64,000 nt of DNA from Oxalicibacterium faecigallinarum (GCF_014635705.1 NZ_BMDI01000001.1:1938008-2002007), one strand, 5' to 3'; shown: positions 8,403-18,500, counted from the stretch's first letter. Translations and numbers: made by a program. The notes: a model not told the origin generated them from the letters alone.

Positions 8403-9362
8403 ATGAGTTTTTTGACACTGGATCTGAACCTGCTGCGCGTCTTTGATGCAGTCATGACGGAACAGAATCTGACGCGCGCAGCAAATTTGCTCGCAATGAC
8501 ACAACCTGCGGTGTCCAATGCGTTGCGGCGATTGCGCGACACACTCGGTGATGAATTGGTCATCCGCACGGCACATGGTGTCAAACCAACGTCACGCGCT
8601 GTCGAGCTTTGGCCGATTGTGCGTCGCGCACTGTCGGATCTCGAAGCTGCAGTCACCCCAGACACGTTTGATGTTTCCCGGGCAAATACGACGTTTCGCA
8701 TGGCAATGGCGGATGCCACGGCTGCGTTGTGGCTGCCCTTTCTGGTACGAGCGATCGAGCGGGATGCGCCGGGCCTGAACGTGCGTATGGTGCCGCTGAC
8801 CACACGTGAACCTCGCCCTATGCTGTTACGGGGTGACATCGATCTGGCGATCGGTTTCTTTCCAGGTGTGGCGGCACAACTCGCAAGCGGACAAAACACG
8901 GCGGTTTCGCAAATTCGTCATGAACGTCTGTACACGGGTGAATATGTTTGCGTGATGCGCAAGAATCATCCCTTGGCTAAAGGTGAATTGACGCTGGACA
9001 CGTATTGCGAAGCCCATCATCTGCTCGTCAGTTTTTCAGGTCGGGCAAAAGGTCTGATGGATGATGCTTTGAATGAACTTGGCCGTGAACGACGCATCCT
9101 GCTGACCGTGAATCAGTTCTTTACCGCAGGCAAAGTGGTCGCCAGTTCGGATCTGATTACAGTGCTACCCCACCACTTGATTGCGGCGACTGGCATGGAA
9201 CAATCGCTGATTGCCAAAAAGCTTCCTTTTGTCTTGCCTGAGGTGAATGTTGATATGTTATGGCATGAGCGCGATGCACGTAATCCGGCGCATAAATGGC
9301 TGCGCGAACAACTCAGTCTGAGCACGCACGAGGGCATTAGCAAAACCGTCAAACCAAAATAA
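8403..9362 (+). CDS. LysR-family transcriptional regulator
   Basis: A 319-residue LysR regulator. The N-terminal HTH is clear (LLRVFDAVMTEQNLTRAANL, then TQPAVSNALRRLRDTLGDEL). The remainder is an effector-binding domain with a NodD/LinR-like style (MPLT-type strand MVPLTTREPRPMLLRGDIDL; HPLAKGELTLDTY). The target and inducer are not evident. It has a LysR-type dyad just upstream, suggesting autoregulation, and a good terminator downstream, so it is monocistronic. The divergent neighbour is a 92-residue hypothetical. Confidence 0.9.
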   Translation: MSFLTLDLNLLRVFDAVMTEQNLTRAANLLAMTQPAVSNALRRLRDTLGDELVIRTAHGVKPTSRAVELWPIVRRALSDLEAAVTPDTFDVSRANTTFRMAMADATAALWLPFLVRAIERDAPGLNVRMVPLTTREPRPMLLRGDIDLAIGFFPGVAAQLASGQNTAVSQIRHERLYTGEYVCVMRKNHPLAKGELTLDTYCEAHHLLVSFSGRAKGLMDDALNELGRERRILLTVNQFFTAGKVVASSDLITVLPHHLIAATGMEQSLIAKKLPFVLPEVNVDMLWHERDARNPAHKWLREQLSLSTHEGISKTVKPK

Positions 9363-9377
9363 TCTGTACCGTTGAGA

Positions 9378-9402
9378 ATCCCGCGTTAGCGGGATTTTTT
9401 TG
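9378..9402 (+). terminator. Rho-independent terminator of the LysR gene
   Basis: ATCCCGC (9378-9384), loop GTTA, GCGGGAT (9389-9395), then a run of T. Confidence 0.9.
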
Positions 9403-9602
9403 GTCGAATAGCTCATTACCTTTCCGCGTTCTCTGAATGCACTATTTTCTTACAGTTGCAATTCAGCCTCTGCTATTTGTCTGACAGCTTTTCTCCCTCT
9501 TTTCTGAAACATTGCAAGGCGGCTCTTTCTAAGAGGAACTCGCTTTGAAAACGGCGAGTCCTATTGATTCCCACTCGCAAAAAACAGAAAAGAGAGATGG
9601 CC

Positions 9603-11618
9603 ATGTCACGCGCAAAAAAAATAACAATGTGGAGCGGAATCAGCCTGTTCACGCTGATTGTTCTCTTGCTGATACTGCTGATCACGTTTGACTGGAACCG
9701 GGCGAAACCGTGGATCAATAACAAGGTCAGTGAAGCGACCGGCAGGCCTTTTGCGATCAATGGTGATCTGTCACTGACCTGGCAGCGCGGCATGTTGCAG
9801 ACGAACACCTGGCGTGACTGGGTTCCTGTTCCTCGCTTGAGTGCACGAGACGTCGTCATGGGTCAGCCGGAGTGGTCCAAGCAAAAAGAAAACATGGCCG
9901 AAGTGGGGCACATCGTTTTCTCTGTTAATCCCTTTCCTTTGCTCGCAAAAAATATCGTCATTCCGTCCCTGCAACTGGACGATCCAAAAGTCGTTCTTGA
10001 GCGATTGAAAGATGGGCGAAACAACTGGACTTTCAAGGAGAGCGATGACGGTCCTTCCGAGTGGACACTGGATTTGCAGCGCCTGCTGTTTTACAAGGGC
10101 GAAATCGCTTTAAAGGACGAGATCAAGAATATCAATGCCAAGGCGAATATCGATACGCTTGATCCCGATAAGAATGATCGTTACGTGATTGGCTGGAAAC
10201 TTTCTGGCTCGTTTAACGGAGCCCGTATCAGTGGTGATGGCAAAGTCGGTGAGCTGCTGGCGCTGAAGAATGTGGAAAAGCCATTTCCTATTCAGGCTAG
10301 CCTGAATGTTGGCAAGACGTCGATTGCCGTGAGCGGTACCGTAACCAAACCACAAGAGCTTGCTGCTGTTGATATGCGATTGAAGTTGTCCGGTCCCAGC
10401 ATGGCTGATCTGTATCCCTTGACCGGTATAACGTTGCCAAAGACACCTGAGTATTCAACAGAAGGCAGATTGATCGGCACGACCAACGAGTTGGGTGGCA
10501 AATGGACTTACGAGAACTTCAAGGGAAAAATGGGCAGTAGCGACATCGGCGGCTCACTGACGTATGAAGGCAAGCAGCCACGCCCATTATTGTCAGGCAC
10601 GGTTGTTTCCAATCTTCTGAACTTCGCGGATCTTGGTCCGATCATCGGTGCCGATTCCAACGAAAGCAAGCGCGAGCGCGGGGTAAGCACCACCCAACCA
10701 GGCGACAAGATATTGCCGGTTGAGAAATTTACGACCGATCGCTGGAATAGTATCGACGCGGATGTTCAAATTACCGGTCGCAAGATTATTAAGGACGAAG
10801 CACTCCCGATTGATAATCTGAGCACACATCTCAAATTGCAAGACAGTGTCGTGACACTGATGCCTCTCAAGTTTGGGATGGCTGGTGGCACATTGACATC
10901 CAATATCAAAATGGACGGCAGCAATCCGACCATCAAGGCGGAAGCGAAAGTATCGGCACGTGGTCTGAAACTGAAGCAATTGTTTCCAACCTTCCAACCC
11001 ATGCAGGCAAGCTTTGGTGAAGTCAATGCGGATACCTCGCTCTCAGCTACCGGTGACTCCATTGCGTCGTTTCTAGCCGGCTCTAATGGCGAAATCAAGG
11101 CATTGATCAATGACGGCACGATCAGCAAACTGCTGCTCGAGCAAATCGGTCTGAATGTAGGGAATATTGTTCTTTCCACCCTGTTTGGCGACAAGCAGGT
11201 TCAATTGAACTGCATGGCAACGGATCTGGCGGTTGAAAACGGGTTGGTCAAGACCAGAACCCTGATTGTTGATACGCAAGATGCAGTGATGTATGTAACA
11301 GGAGACATCAATCTCGCGACAGAACAATTGAATTTGACCATTCGGCCAGTCAGTAAAGGGCTGCGTATCGTGTCCTTGCGTGCACCTTTGTATGTCAACG
11401 GTACCTTTAAAAACCCTGGTGTTGGGGTCGATAAAGGTGTGCTCGCGTTGAAGGCTGGTGGTGCGGTTGCGCTAGGTGTCGTGGCACCGATCACGGCTTT
11501 GTTGCCATTAATTAGTGTTGGCAGTGAAGAAGAAAGTCAGTGCGCTGTACTGTTGAAGCAGGCAAAGGAAAAGCCTGTTGCACCACCACCAGGGAAGAAG
11601 GCGAAATCTTCCAAATAA
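9603..11618 (+). CDS. AsmA-family protein
   Basis: A 671-residue AsmA-type protein: one N-terminal membrane anchor (about residues 8-30, ITMWSGISLFTLIVLLLILL) followed by a long periplasmic beta-rich region typical of AsmA/TamB bridge-like proteins. These affect outer-membrane lipid transport and assembly. The AsmA N-terminus (RPFAINGDLSLTW) and C-terminus (LIVDTQDAVMYVTGDINLAT) are recognisable. ATG 9603 is favoured because GAGAG lies six bases upstream; ATG 9597 is also possible. It is flanked by terminators and is transcribed alone. Confidence 0.85.
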   Translation: MSRAKKITMWSGISLFTLIVLLLILLITFDWNRAKPWINNKVSEATGRPFAINGDLSLTWQRGMLQTNTWRDWVPVPRLSARDVVMGQPEWSKQKENMAEVGHIVFSVNPFPLLAKNIVIPSLQLDDPKVVLERLKDGRNNWTFKESDDGPSEWTLDLQRLLFYKGEIALKDEIKNINAKANIDTLDPDKNDRYVIGWKLSGSFNGARISGDGKVGELLALKNVEKPFPIQASLNVGKTSIAVSGTVTKPQELAAVDMRLKLSGPSMADLYPLTGITLPKTPEYSTEGRLIGTTNELGGKWTYENFKGKMGSSDIGGSLTYEGKQPRPLLSGTVVSNLLNFADLGPIIGADSNESKRERGVSTTQPGDKILPVEKFTTDRWNSIDADVQITGRKIIKDEALPIDNLSTHLKLQDSVVTLMPLKFGMAGGTLTSNIKMDGSNPTIKAEAKVSARGLKLKQLFPTFQPMQASFGEVNADTSLSATGDSIASFLAGSNGEIKALINDGTISKLLLEQIGLNVGNIVLSTLFGDKQVQLNCMATDLAVENGLVKTRTLIVDTQDAVMYVTGDINLATEQLNLTIRPVSKGLRIVSLRAPLYVNGTFKNPGVGVDKGVLALKAGGAVALGVVAPITALLPLISVGSEEESQCAVLLKQAKEKPVAPPPGKKAKSSK

Positions 11619-11636
11619 GAAATCTGATAACTCATT

Positions 11637-11662
11637 AAGCCGGCTCTTGTAGCCGGTTTTTT
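11637..11662 (+). terminator. Rho-independent terminator of the AsmA-family gene
   Basis: CCGGCT (11640-11645), loop CTTGT, AGCCGG (11651-11656), then a T run. Confidence 0.85.
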
Positions 11663-12089
11663 ATTTCAACTGTCATTCAATTTTTTCATTCAGTCTTTTT
11701 CGAAGAAAGAAACGGGTTTTTCGTACGTCAGTACGTGACTTCTGTGATGTTGGTTTTTAATTTTTTTGTTTGTATATATGAATAGTAGTAGTAGTTAACG
11801 TAGGCATATTTCTGTGGATAAGCGAGTTAACCTCATAGAAATCAATCATTTACCGTATTTATAAATACCTGAACAAGCCGTGTATGAGCGAGGGATAGTT
11901 TCTGCATAAATTTTTGATCCGGCTTTTCCCAATGAGTATTCACAAGCTATCCCCGCTTTTTACAGAAGGTTATCCACAGGTTCGACGCACTGAATGCAGA
12001 TGGCGAAAACAAGGCACCGTGATAACCTTGATATCCTTTTCTCCCTCCAGTTTGCCCTGTTTGGGACTCTTTTCTATTCCTTATCGAGG
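11663..12089. other. Candidate chromosomal replication origin (oriC): AT-rich block, DnaA-trios, DnaA boxes
   Basis: A gene-free block of about 430 bp. An AT-rich stretch (11748-11782) is followed by TAGTAGTAGTAG at 11783-11794. A perfect DnaA box, TGTGGATAA, is at 11813-11821; a near-consensus box, GTATTCACA, at 11936-11944; and a perfect box, TTATCCACA, at 11970-11978. Read 3' to 5' away from the first box, the trinucleotides are GAT repeats, the polarity described for DnaA-trios next to a DnaA box. Origins near mnmG (gidA) with parS and parAB close by are known in relatives. The atp and par genes point away from it. Function is inferred. Confidence 0.6.
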
Positions 12090-12095
12090 ATGGCT

Positions 12096-13613
12096 ATGTC
12101 AAATAATTCGCTTCCTGTCATTGGGCATTTTATCGATGGTCGACGCGTTACGGATGGCGGAAGCAAGCAGACAGTATTTAATCCCGCAACGGGCAAAGCG
12201 TCTGCTGAAGTTATTTTGGCCGAGCAGGGCACGGTGCAACAAGTTGTCGCTGTTGCAAAAAATGCAGCACCATCCTGGGCAGATACCGCGCCACTCAAAC
12301 GCAGCCGCATCTTGTTCAAGTTCAAAGAGTTGATTGAACGTCATCATGATGATCTTGCAGCTGCGATCACGCGGGAACACGGTAAGGTATTTTCAGATGC
12401 AAAAGGAGAGGTGACGCGCGGACTGGAAGTCGTGGAGTTTGCATGCGGCATTCCCAATCTGCTGAAAACGCAGTTCACGGACAATATCGGCGGTGGCATC
12501 GATAACTGGAATTTGCGCCAACCATTAGGCGTTACGGTTGGGATTACCCCGTTTAATTTTCCTTTCATGGTACCGATGTGGATGGCACCTGTTGCCTTGG
12601 CCACCGGCAATACTTTTATTCTCAAGCCATCTGAGCGTGACCCATCTCCGTCCCTGATGGTGGCAGAGTTATTGAAAGAAGCGGGCTTGCCGGACGGCGT
12701 GTTCAATGTGTTGCAAGGTGATAAGACCGCAGTGAATACCTTGCTGACTCATTCGGATGTGCGTGCGGTTTCGTTTGTTGGTTCTACGCCGATTGCCGAG
12801 CATATTTATGCAACGGGTACCGCAAGACGTGGCAGTTATCCGCTACGCGTTCAGGCCTTGGGTGGTGCGAAGAATCATCTGGTGGTGATGCCGGATGCCA
12901 ATCTTGATCAGGCTGTTGATGCCTTGATGGGTGCGGCTTATGGATCGGCGGGTGAACGCTGTATGGCGGTATCGGTTGCGGTGGCTGTTGGTTCGATCGG
13001 TGATCGTTTGATCGACGCCTTGATTCCACGCATCAAGGCTCTCAAGATCAAGAATGGTATGGAAGCCGCTGCCGAGATGGGGCCCGTGGTGACGGCGGCA
13101 CACAAATCCAGAATTGAAAATTACATTCAGCAAGGCGTGGACGCAGGGGCTAAATTGCTGGTAGATGGACGCGGTCTGGTGGTGCCGGGTCATGAAGAAG
13201 GTTTTTTCCTCGGTGGCAGTTTGTTTGATCAGGTGACGCCAGACATGTCCATTTATAGCGATGAAATCTTTGGCCCTGTTTTGTGTGTGGTCCATGTGCC
13301 GGATCTTGGCGCGGCGATTGATCTGATCAACAGCCATGAATTTGGCAATGGTGTTGCCTTGTTTACTTCGGACGGTAATACAGCACGCGAGTTTTCACGA
13401 CGTATCGAAGTGGGGATGGTAGGCGTCAATGTGCCGATTCCTGTTCCCATGGCATGGCACTCCTTCGGTGGATGGAAACGCTCCATGTTTGGGGATTTGC
13501 ATGCCTATGGCGAAGAGGGTATTCGCTTCTATACACGTTACAAATCCATTATGCAGAGATGGCCCGCATCGATCGAGAAGGGTGCCGAGTTTGCAATGCC
13601 AACCAGCAAGTAA
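12096..13613 (+). CDS. mmsA: CoA-acylating methylmalonate-semialdehyde dehydrogenase
   Basis: A 505-residue aldehyde dehydrogenase of the MmsA/IolA type. It converts methylmalonate or malonate semialdehyde plus CoA and NAD to propionyl- or acetyl-CoA and CO2, in valine, inositol or beta-alanine catabolism. Diagnostic features are [16 protein letters not shown], catalytic Cys289 in GERCMAVS, and [11 protein letters not shown] near the end. A short insertion (RRGSYPL, about 245-251) lies before [14 protein letters not shown] 12096 is chosen for AGGA at 12086-12089. No mmsB or other valine-pathway gene is adjacent. It lies between the origin-like block and mnmG. Confidence 0.92.
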   Translation: MSNNSLPVIGHFIDGRRVTDGGSKQTVFNPATGKASAEVILAEQGTVQQVVAVAKNAAPSWADTAPLKRSRILFKFKELIERHHDDLAAAITREHGKVFSDAKGEVTRGLEVVEFACGIPNLLKTQFTDNIGGGIDNWNLRQPLGVTVGITPFNFPFMVPMWMAPVALATGNTFILKPSERDPSPSLMVAELLKEAGLPDGVFNVLQGDKTAVNTLLTHSDVRAVSFVGSTPIAEHIYATGTARRGSYPLRVQALGGAKNHLVVMPDANLDQAVDALMGAAYGSAGERCMAVSVAVAVGSIGDRLIDALIPRIKALKIKNGMEAAAEMGPVVTAAHKSRIENYIQQGVDAGAKLLVDGRGLVVPGHEEGFFLGGSLFDQVTPDMSIYSDEIFGPVLCVVHVPDLGAAIDLINSHEFGNGVALFTSDGNTAREFSRRIEVGMVGVNVPIPVPMAWHSFGGWKRSMFGDLHAYGEEGIRFYTRYKSIMQRWPASIEKGAEFAMPTSK

Positions 13614-13637
13614 GTAAGTAAATGATGGATAGAGGAA

Positions 13638-13653
13638 TGTTTCACGTGAAACC
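13638..13653. promoter_or_regulatory. parS centromere site 1
   Basis: TGTTTCACGTGAAACC matches the bacterial parS consensus (TGTTTCACGTGAAACA) at 15 of 16 positions and contains the 14-bp palindrome GTTTCACGTGAAAC (13639-13652). It is between mmsA and the permease gene. ParB from the nearby parB gene is the expected binding protein. Confidence 0.93.
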
Positions 13654-13668
13654 TAATCAGCTTGTTGT

Positions 13669-14430
13669 ATGACTGATTACATATTGTTGGGGGTGGCGGC
13701 ACTTCTGGCTGGATTGATCGATGCGGTAGTAGGTGGCGGCGGGCTGATTCAGGTGCCCGCATTATTTTCTGCTTTGCCAAATACTACCCCTGCAACCTTG
13801 CTCGGGACAAACAAGTTAGCCAGTGTCTGGGGAACGGCTGCTGCTGCGCACGGCTATGCAAAAAGATTTCGCGTGCATTGGGGCGCGGCGGTGCCCGCTG
13901 CATTATCTGCCTTTGTACTTTCCTTTGCCGGTGCTTACACCGTTACGCATGTATCGGGCGATTTCTTCCGGAAATTGCTTCCCCTTATTTTGCTTGCTGT
14001 CGCTATTTATACCTTTCGTAAAAAGGATTTTGGCAAGACACATGCGCCGGTACATTCCGGGGGTGCCGAGAAGTTGGTTGCTGTCATGATTGGCGGCGCA
14101 ATCGGTTTTTACGACGGTTTCTTCGGGCCGGGTACAGGCAGCTTTCTGGTCTTTTTGTTTGTCCGGTTTTTTGGCTTTGATTTTCTTGGTGCTTCTGCAG
14201 TGTCCAAGATTGTGAATGTCGCCTGCAATTCCTCCGCGTTGTTATGGTTCGGCTATAGCGGCCATTTGCTTTGGCAACTCGGTTTGTTGATGGCAATCTG
14301 CAACGTGACAGGTTCCTTGATTGGTATCCGGCTCGCTGTGAAGTACGGCAGTGGCTTTGTCCGTATTCTATTTTTGTTCGTGGTGACGGCGCTGATTATC
14401 AAGACAGGCTGGGATGCATTTTTGAAATAG
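13669..14430 (+). CDS. TSUP/TauE-SafE family membrane permease
   Basis: A 253-residue protein with about eight membrane segments belonging to the TSUP (TauE/SafE, DUF81) family. It starts MTDYILLGVAALLAGLIDAV, with the duplicated signature GLIDAVVGGGGLIQVPAL and GFYDGFFGPGTGSFL. Family members export sulfite, sulfoacetate or related organosulfur anions; the substrate here cannot be told. It lies between two parS sites and 55 bases after mmsA, with which it may be cotranscribed. Confidence 0.88.
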   Translation: MTDYILLGVAALLAGLIDAVVGGGGLIQVPALFSALPNTTPATLLGTNKLASVWGTAAAAHGYAKRFRVHWGAAVPAALSAFVLSFAGAYTVTHVSGDFFRKLLPLILLAVAIYTFRKKDFGKTHAPVHSGGAEKLVAVMIGGAIGFYDGFFGPGTGSFLVFLFVRFFGFDFLGASAVSKIVNVACNSSALLWFGYSGHLLWQLGLLMAICNVTGSLIGIRLAVKYGSGFVRILFLFVVTALIIKTGWDAFLK

Positions 14431-14435
14431 GTTAC

Positions 14436-14451
14436 TGTTTCACGTGAAACA
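14436..14451. promoter_or_regulatory. parS centromere site 2
   Basis: TGTTTCACGTGAAACA is an exact match to the parS consensus, within a 20-bp perfect palindrome (14434-14453). It lies just upstream of mnmG, about 800 bp from parS site 1. Confidence 0.96.
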
Positions 14452-14508
14452 GTGTCGTACTTTTGGATGAAAGCATACGCCTTGGCGGAAATCATCTCGA
14501 AAAGACTT

Positions 14509-14514
14509 TATAAT
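14509..14514 (+). promoter_or_regulatory. Possible -10 element of the mnmG promoter
   Basis: TATAAT lies 35 bp before mnmG, but no well-spaced -35 hexamer is seen (TTGGCG at 14482-14487 is 21 bp away). Confidence 0.4.
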
Positions 14515-14548
14515 CTCGCCTCTGTTTAACGTCTCCTCGAGGGGCATC

Positions 14549-16483
14549 ATGCTCTTTCCTACTCAATTCGATGTCATTGTTGTTGGTGGTGGTCATGCCG
14601 GTACGGAGGCCGCGCTGGCTTCTGCACGTATGGGGCAAGCCACACTGCTGCTCACGCACAATATCGAAACGCTTGGTCAAATGTCGTGCAATCCATCCAT
14701 TGGCGGGATTGGGAAAGGACACCTGGTCAAAGAGGTAGATGCGATGGGTGGAGCAATGGCCATTGCTACCGACGAGGCGGGTATCCAGTTTCGCATTCTT
14801 AATTCGTCCAAAGGACCGGCTGTCCGTGCGACCCGAGCCCAAGCCGACCGGCTGTTGTATAAGCAGGCGATCCGTTCCCGTCTCGAAAATCAGCCAAATC
14901 TCTGGTTGTTTCAACAGGCAGTTGATGACTTGATTGTCGAAGGGGATCGTGTCGTTGGTGCGGTTACCCAGGTAGGTATTCGTTTTCAAGCCAAGGCAGT
15001 TGTGCTGACGGCAGGGACTTTCCTTGATGGGAAAATCCATGTCGGTATGAATAACTATTCGGCCGGCCGTGCAGGTGACCCGCCAGCCGTTTCCTTGTCT
15101 GCGCGCCTGAAAGAATTGAAGCTGCCGCAAGGACGTCTGAAAACCGGTACGCCACCTCGTATCGATGGCCGCACGATTGATTTTTCGGTGATGGAAGAAC
15201 AACCGGGTGATCTGGATCCGGTGCCGGTGTTTTCCGTCATGGGCAATGCCGCGATGCATCCCAAGCAGATGCCTTGCTGGATTACGCATACCAACGAAAA
15301 GACGCATGACATCATTCGTGGCGGACTGGATCGCAGCCCGATGTACACCGGCGTGATCGAAGGTGTAGGTCCGCGTTATTGCCCATCGATTGAAGACAAG
15401 ATCCATCGCTTTGCCAGCAAGGATTCGCACCAGATCTTTCTGGAACCGGAAGGGCTGACGACCAACGAGTTTTATCCAAACGGCATTTCCACCAGCTTGC
15501 CGTTCGACGTGCAGCTGGATCTGGTGCGCTCGATGCGCGGCATGGAAAACGCGCACATCCTTCGTCCTGGTTATGCAATTGAATATGACTACTTCGATCC
15601 ACGTGGTTTGAAAGCATCGTTGGAAACAAAGGTTATTCAAGGGTTGTTCTTTGCCGGACAGATCAATGGCACCACCGGTTACGAAGAAGCGGCTGCCCAA
15701 GGCATGCTGGCCGGACTCAACGCGGCATTACAGGTACAGGAACGCGATGCTTGGACACCGCGTCGTGACGAAGCCTATCTGGGTGTACTGGTTGATGACT
15801 TGATAACAAAAGGTGTGCTTGAGCCGTATCGCATGTTCACCAGCCGTGCCGAGTATCGCTTGAGTCTGCGTGAAGACAACGCCGATATGCGCTTGACGGA
15901 AATTGGCCGCAAGCTTGGCTGTGTCGGTGACGCGCAATGGGCTGCGTTTGAAAGCAAACGCGAAGCCGTGGCCAAAGAACTCGAACGCTTGCGTTCAACC
16001 TGGGTTAATCCACGTATTCTTGCGCAAGCAGAAGCAGAACGTGTGTTGGGTAAAGCGATTGAGCGGGAGTATGCACTTGCTGACCTATTGCGTCGCCCAA
16101 ATGTGACGTATGAATCCTTGATTACGCTGACGGGTATCGATGGGCAAGCCTTGGGCGGTCCAGGCATTACGGATGAAGCGGTGCGCGAGCAGGTCGAGAT
16201 TCAGTTGAAATACGCTGGCTACATTGATCGCCAAGCCAAGGAAGTCGAGCGCCATGATCACTATGAGAATTTGAAACTGCCGGCGGCTTTTGATTACATG
16301 GAAGTCAAAGGCCTGTCGTTCGAGGTGCGTCAAAAGCTGTGTAATCACAAGCCGGAAACACTGGGTCAGGCTTCACGGATTTCTGGTGTGACGCCTGCGG
16401 CGATTTCGCTGCTGCTCGTGCATTTGAAAAAAGGTGGCTTCAAGGAATTTGCAGCGCTTCCTCCATCCGAAGCAGCCGCATGA
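14549..16483 (+). CDS. mnmG: tRNA uridine-34 5-carboxymethylaminomethyl modification enzyme
   Basis: A 644-residue FAD protein (GidA) that works with MnmE to modify wobble U34 of several tRNAs. The FAD-binding GGGHAG is at residues 13-18. The conserved [16 protein letters not shown] and [18 protein letters not shown] segments and a C-terminal helical domain are present, and the length is normal. The stop overlaps the rsmG start (ATGA at 16480-16483), so the two are coupled. mnmE (trmE) is not in this window. Confidence 0.97.
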   Translation: MLFPTQFDVIVVGGGHAGTEAALASARMGQATLLLTHNIETLGQMSCNPSIGGIGKGHLVKEVDAMGGAMAIATDEAGIQFRILNSSKGPAVRATRAQADRLLYKQAIRSRLENQPNLWLFQQAVDDLIVEGDRVVGAVTQVGIRFQAKAVVLTAGTFLDGKIHVGMNNYSAGRAGDPPAVSLSARLKELKLPQGRLKTGTPPRIDGRTIDFSVMEEQPGDLDPVPVFSVMGNAAMHPKQMPCWITHTNEKTHDIIRGGLDRSPMYTGVIEGVGPRYCPSIEDKIHRFASKDSHQIFLEPEGLTTNEFYPNGISTSLPFDVQLDLVRSMRGMENAHILRPGYAIEYDYFDPRGLKASLETKVIQGLFFAGQINGTTGYEEAAAQGMLAGLNAALQVQERDAWTPRRDEAYLGVLVDDLITKGVLEPYRMFTSRAEYRLSLREDNADMRLTEIGRKLGCVGDAQWAAFESKREAVAKELERLRSTWVNPRILAQAEAERVLGKAIEREYALADLLRRPNVTYESLITLTGIDGQALGGPGITDEAVREQVEIQLKYAGYIDRQAKEVERHDHYENLKLPAAFDYMEVKGLSFEVRQKLCNHKPETLGQASRISGVTPAAISLLLVHLKKGGFKEFAALPPSEAAA

Positions 16484-17142
16484 AATCATTGGATCAAACC
16501 GCGCTGATGGCGCAGCTGGAAGAGGGTGCGCGTGCGTTGTCGTTGCAACTGAGTACAGAGCAGTTGCAAAAGCTGATTGATTATCTTGCTCTGATGATCA
16601 AGTGGAATGCCGTCTACAACCTGACGGCGGTACGTGACCCGTCGCAGATGGTGGTGCAACACTTGCTGGATTCGCTCGCTGCGTGCACAGCGTTCGAAGG
16701 TGCAGAGTATGTGCTGGACGTTGGCGCGGGTGGCGGCTTGCCTGGCATCGTGCTGGCGATCTGGGCCAAGGAAGCACAACCTGCATTGCGTCTGACCATG
16801 ATCGATACCGTGCACAAGAAGACGGCATTTCTGACGCAAGTGAAAGCAGAGTTGGGTTTGTCGAATGTACAGGTACAAACCGGGCGCGTGGAACAATGGA
16901 AGGCACCACAATTATTCGATGTGATTACATCGCGTGCGTTTGCCGAGCTCAATGATTTCGTAACGTGGTCGCATCACCTGTTGAAAGACGGCGGACGATT
17001 CATTGCGCTGAAAGGCGTGGCACCGAATGAAGAAGTGGCGCGCTTGCCTGCAGGTTGGCAAGTGAAGGAAGTACGTGCTCTGCATGTGCCGAGTTTACAT
17101 GCGGAGCGTCATCTGGTTTTCATCGAGAGGGAAACGTCATGA
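16480..17142 (+). CDS. rsmG: 16S rRNA (guanine-527-N7) methyltransferase
   Basis: A 220-residue GidB methyltransferase that methylates G527 of 16S rRNA using SAM. The SAM-binding motif [13 protein letters not shown] is at residues 78-90, and [14 protein letters not shown] (41-54) is typical of the family. It overlaps mnmG upstream and the lipocalin gene downstream (ATGA at 17139-17142), so all three are translationally coupled. Confidence 0.97.
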   Translation: MKSLDQTALMAQLEEGARALSLQLSTEQLQKLIDYLALMIKWNAVYNLTAVRDPSQMVVQHLLDSLAACTAFEGAEYVLDVGAGGGLPGIVLAIWAKEAQPALRLTMIDTVHKKTAFLTQVKAELGLSNVQVQTGRVEQWKAPQLFDVITSRAFAELNDFVTWSHHLLKDGGRFIALKGVAPNEEVARLPAGWQVKEVRALHVPSLHAERHLVFIERETS

Positions 17143-17678
17143 AGCGGATTCTGGTGATCGGTGCAATGCTCGCAGCGTGTTTTTCGAATGGCGTTAGTGC
17201 GCAGGAAGTGCGCACCGTGCCTAAAGTCGATCTCGCAAAGTATGTCGGTGTCTGGTATGAGATTGCACGTTTTCCCAATCGCTTCCAGGAGCAATGCACA
17301 GGAAACGTCACGGCGCAATATCGCAAGCGAAGTGACGGCGATATCGATGTCATCAATCGTTGCAAACAAAAAGATGCTTCCACCGACGAGGCGATCGGGC
17401 GGGCGCGTGTGGCCGATCCGGCGACTAATGCACGTCTGAAAGTACGCTTTGCGCCGGACTGGCTTGGCTGGATACCTTTTGTCTGGGCCGATTACTGGAT
17501 CATTGATCTGGCTGATGATTATTCCTATGCCGTTGTTGGCGAGCCTTCGCGTGAGTACTTGTGGGTCCTGTCGCGGTCGCCGGTCTTGCCGGATGCGACC
17601 TATGACGCCATTGTGAATCGGGCGACAGAGCAGGGCTTCGATACATCCAAACTGAAGAAGACACAGCAGGACCACTGA
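17139..17678 (+). CDS. Blc-type bacterial lipocalin
   Basis: A 179-residue lipocalin. The signature [14 protein letters not shown] near residue 30 and the later [19 protein letters not shown] are typical of Blc proteins, which bind lipids such as lysophospholipids at the outer membrane. The N-terminus could be a lipoprotein signal (LAAC, Cys14) or a Sec signal cleaved after GVSA. ATG 17139 overlaps the rsmG stop. Its place between rsmG and parA, in an otherwise tightly conserved block, is unusual. Confidence 0.9.
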   Translation: MKRILVIGAMLAACFSNGVSAQEVRTVPKVDLAKYVGVWYEIARFPNRFQEQCTGNVTAQYRKRSDGDIDVINRCKQKDASTDEAIGRARVADPATNARLKVRFAPDWLGWIPFVWADYWIIDLADDYSYAVVGEPSREYLWVLSRSPVLPDATYDAIVNRATEQGFDTSKLKKTQQDH

Positions 17679-17729
17679 TACTTTTCCGATCGGCCTGGCG
17701 TCGCATCGATCACCAATTAGAACGAGAAC

Positions 17730-18500
17730 ATGGCAAAAATCTTTTGTGTCGCCAATCAAAAAGGCGGTGTCGGTAAAACCACCACAGCAGTCAATCTCGC
17801 AGCAGGCCTGGCCAAACTGAATCAGCGTGTATTGCTGGTCGATCTGGATCCGCAAGGTAATGCCACCATGGGTGCGGGCATCAACAAGGCTGCACTTCAA
17901 TCCTCGATCTATGAAGTCATGCTTGGCATGGCGGACGTTGCTACCGCACGTGCACGCTCGGAAACAGGACAGTTCGATGTGTTACCCGCCAATCGCGAAC
18001 TGGCCGGTGCAGAAGTGGAGATGGTCGAACTCGACAATCGCGAGCGGCGATTGAAAGATGCGCTGGCCGCGGTCGACGCCGAATATGATTTCATGCTGAT
18101 CGATTGCCCGCCCGCCTTGTCGATGCTGACTTTGAATGGTTTGTGCGCTGCGCACGGTGTGATCATTCCGATGCAGTGTGAATACTATGCGCTGGAAGGT
18201 TTATCCGATCTGGTCAACACCATCAAGAAAGTCCATGCGAAGCTGAATCCCGATCTCAAGATCATCGGCCTGTTGCGGGTGATGTTCGATCCGCGCATGA
18301 CCTTGTCGCAGCAGGTATCACTGCAACTGGAGCAACACTTTGGTGACAAGGTGTTCCGTTCCATTATTCCGCGCAATGTGCGTCTGGCCGAAGCACCGTC
18401 TTACGGCATGCCCGGCATCAATTTCGATCCGGTATCCAAAGGTGCACAGGCCTACATCTCTTTCGGTGCCGAGATGATCGAACGGATCAAGACGCTGTAA
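17730..18500 (+). CDS. parA: Chromosome partitioning ATPase ParA (Soj)
   Basis: A 256-residue ParA/MinD-type ATPase that drives origin segregation with ParB and parS. It has the deviant Walker A KGGVGKTT (residues 11-18), DLDPQGNATMG, and LIDCPPALSMLT. Its length fits chromosomal Soj rather than plasmid ParA with an N-terminal HTH. It is 51 bases after the lipocalin gene and 68 bases before parB. Confidence 0.97.
   Translation: MAKIFCVANQKGGVGKTTTAVNLAAGLAKLNQRVLLVDLDPQGNATMGAGINKAALQSSIYEVMLGMADVATARARSETGQFDVLPANRELAGAEVEMVELDNRERRLKDALAAVDAEYDFMLIDCPPALSMLTLNGLCAAHGVIIPMQCEYYALEGLSDLVNTIKKVHAKLNPDLKIIGLLRVMFDPRMTLSQQVSLQLEQHFGDKVFRSIIPRNVRLAEAPSYGMPGINFDPVSKGAQAYISFGAEMIERIKTL

Noticed and set aside
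11714-11736. GTACGT repeats near the origin-like block as a protein-binding site
   Set aside because: Only two short copies are present and I know no matching regulator consensus.
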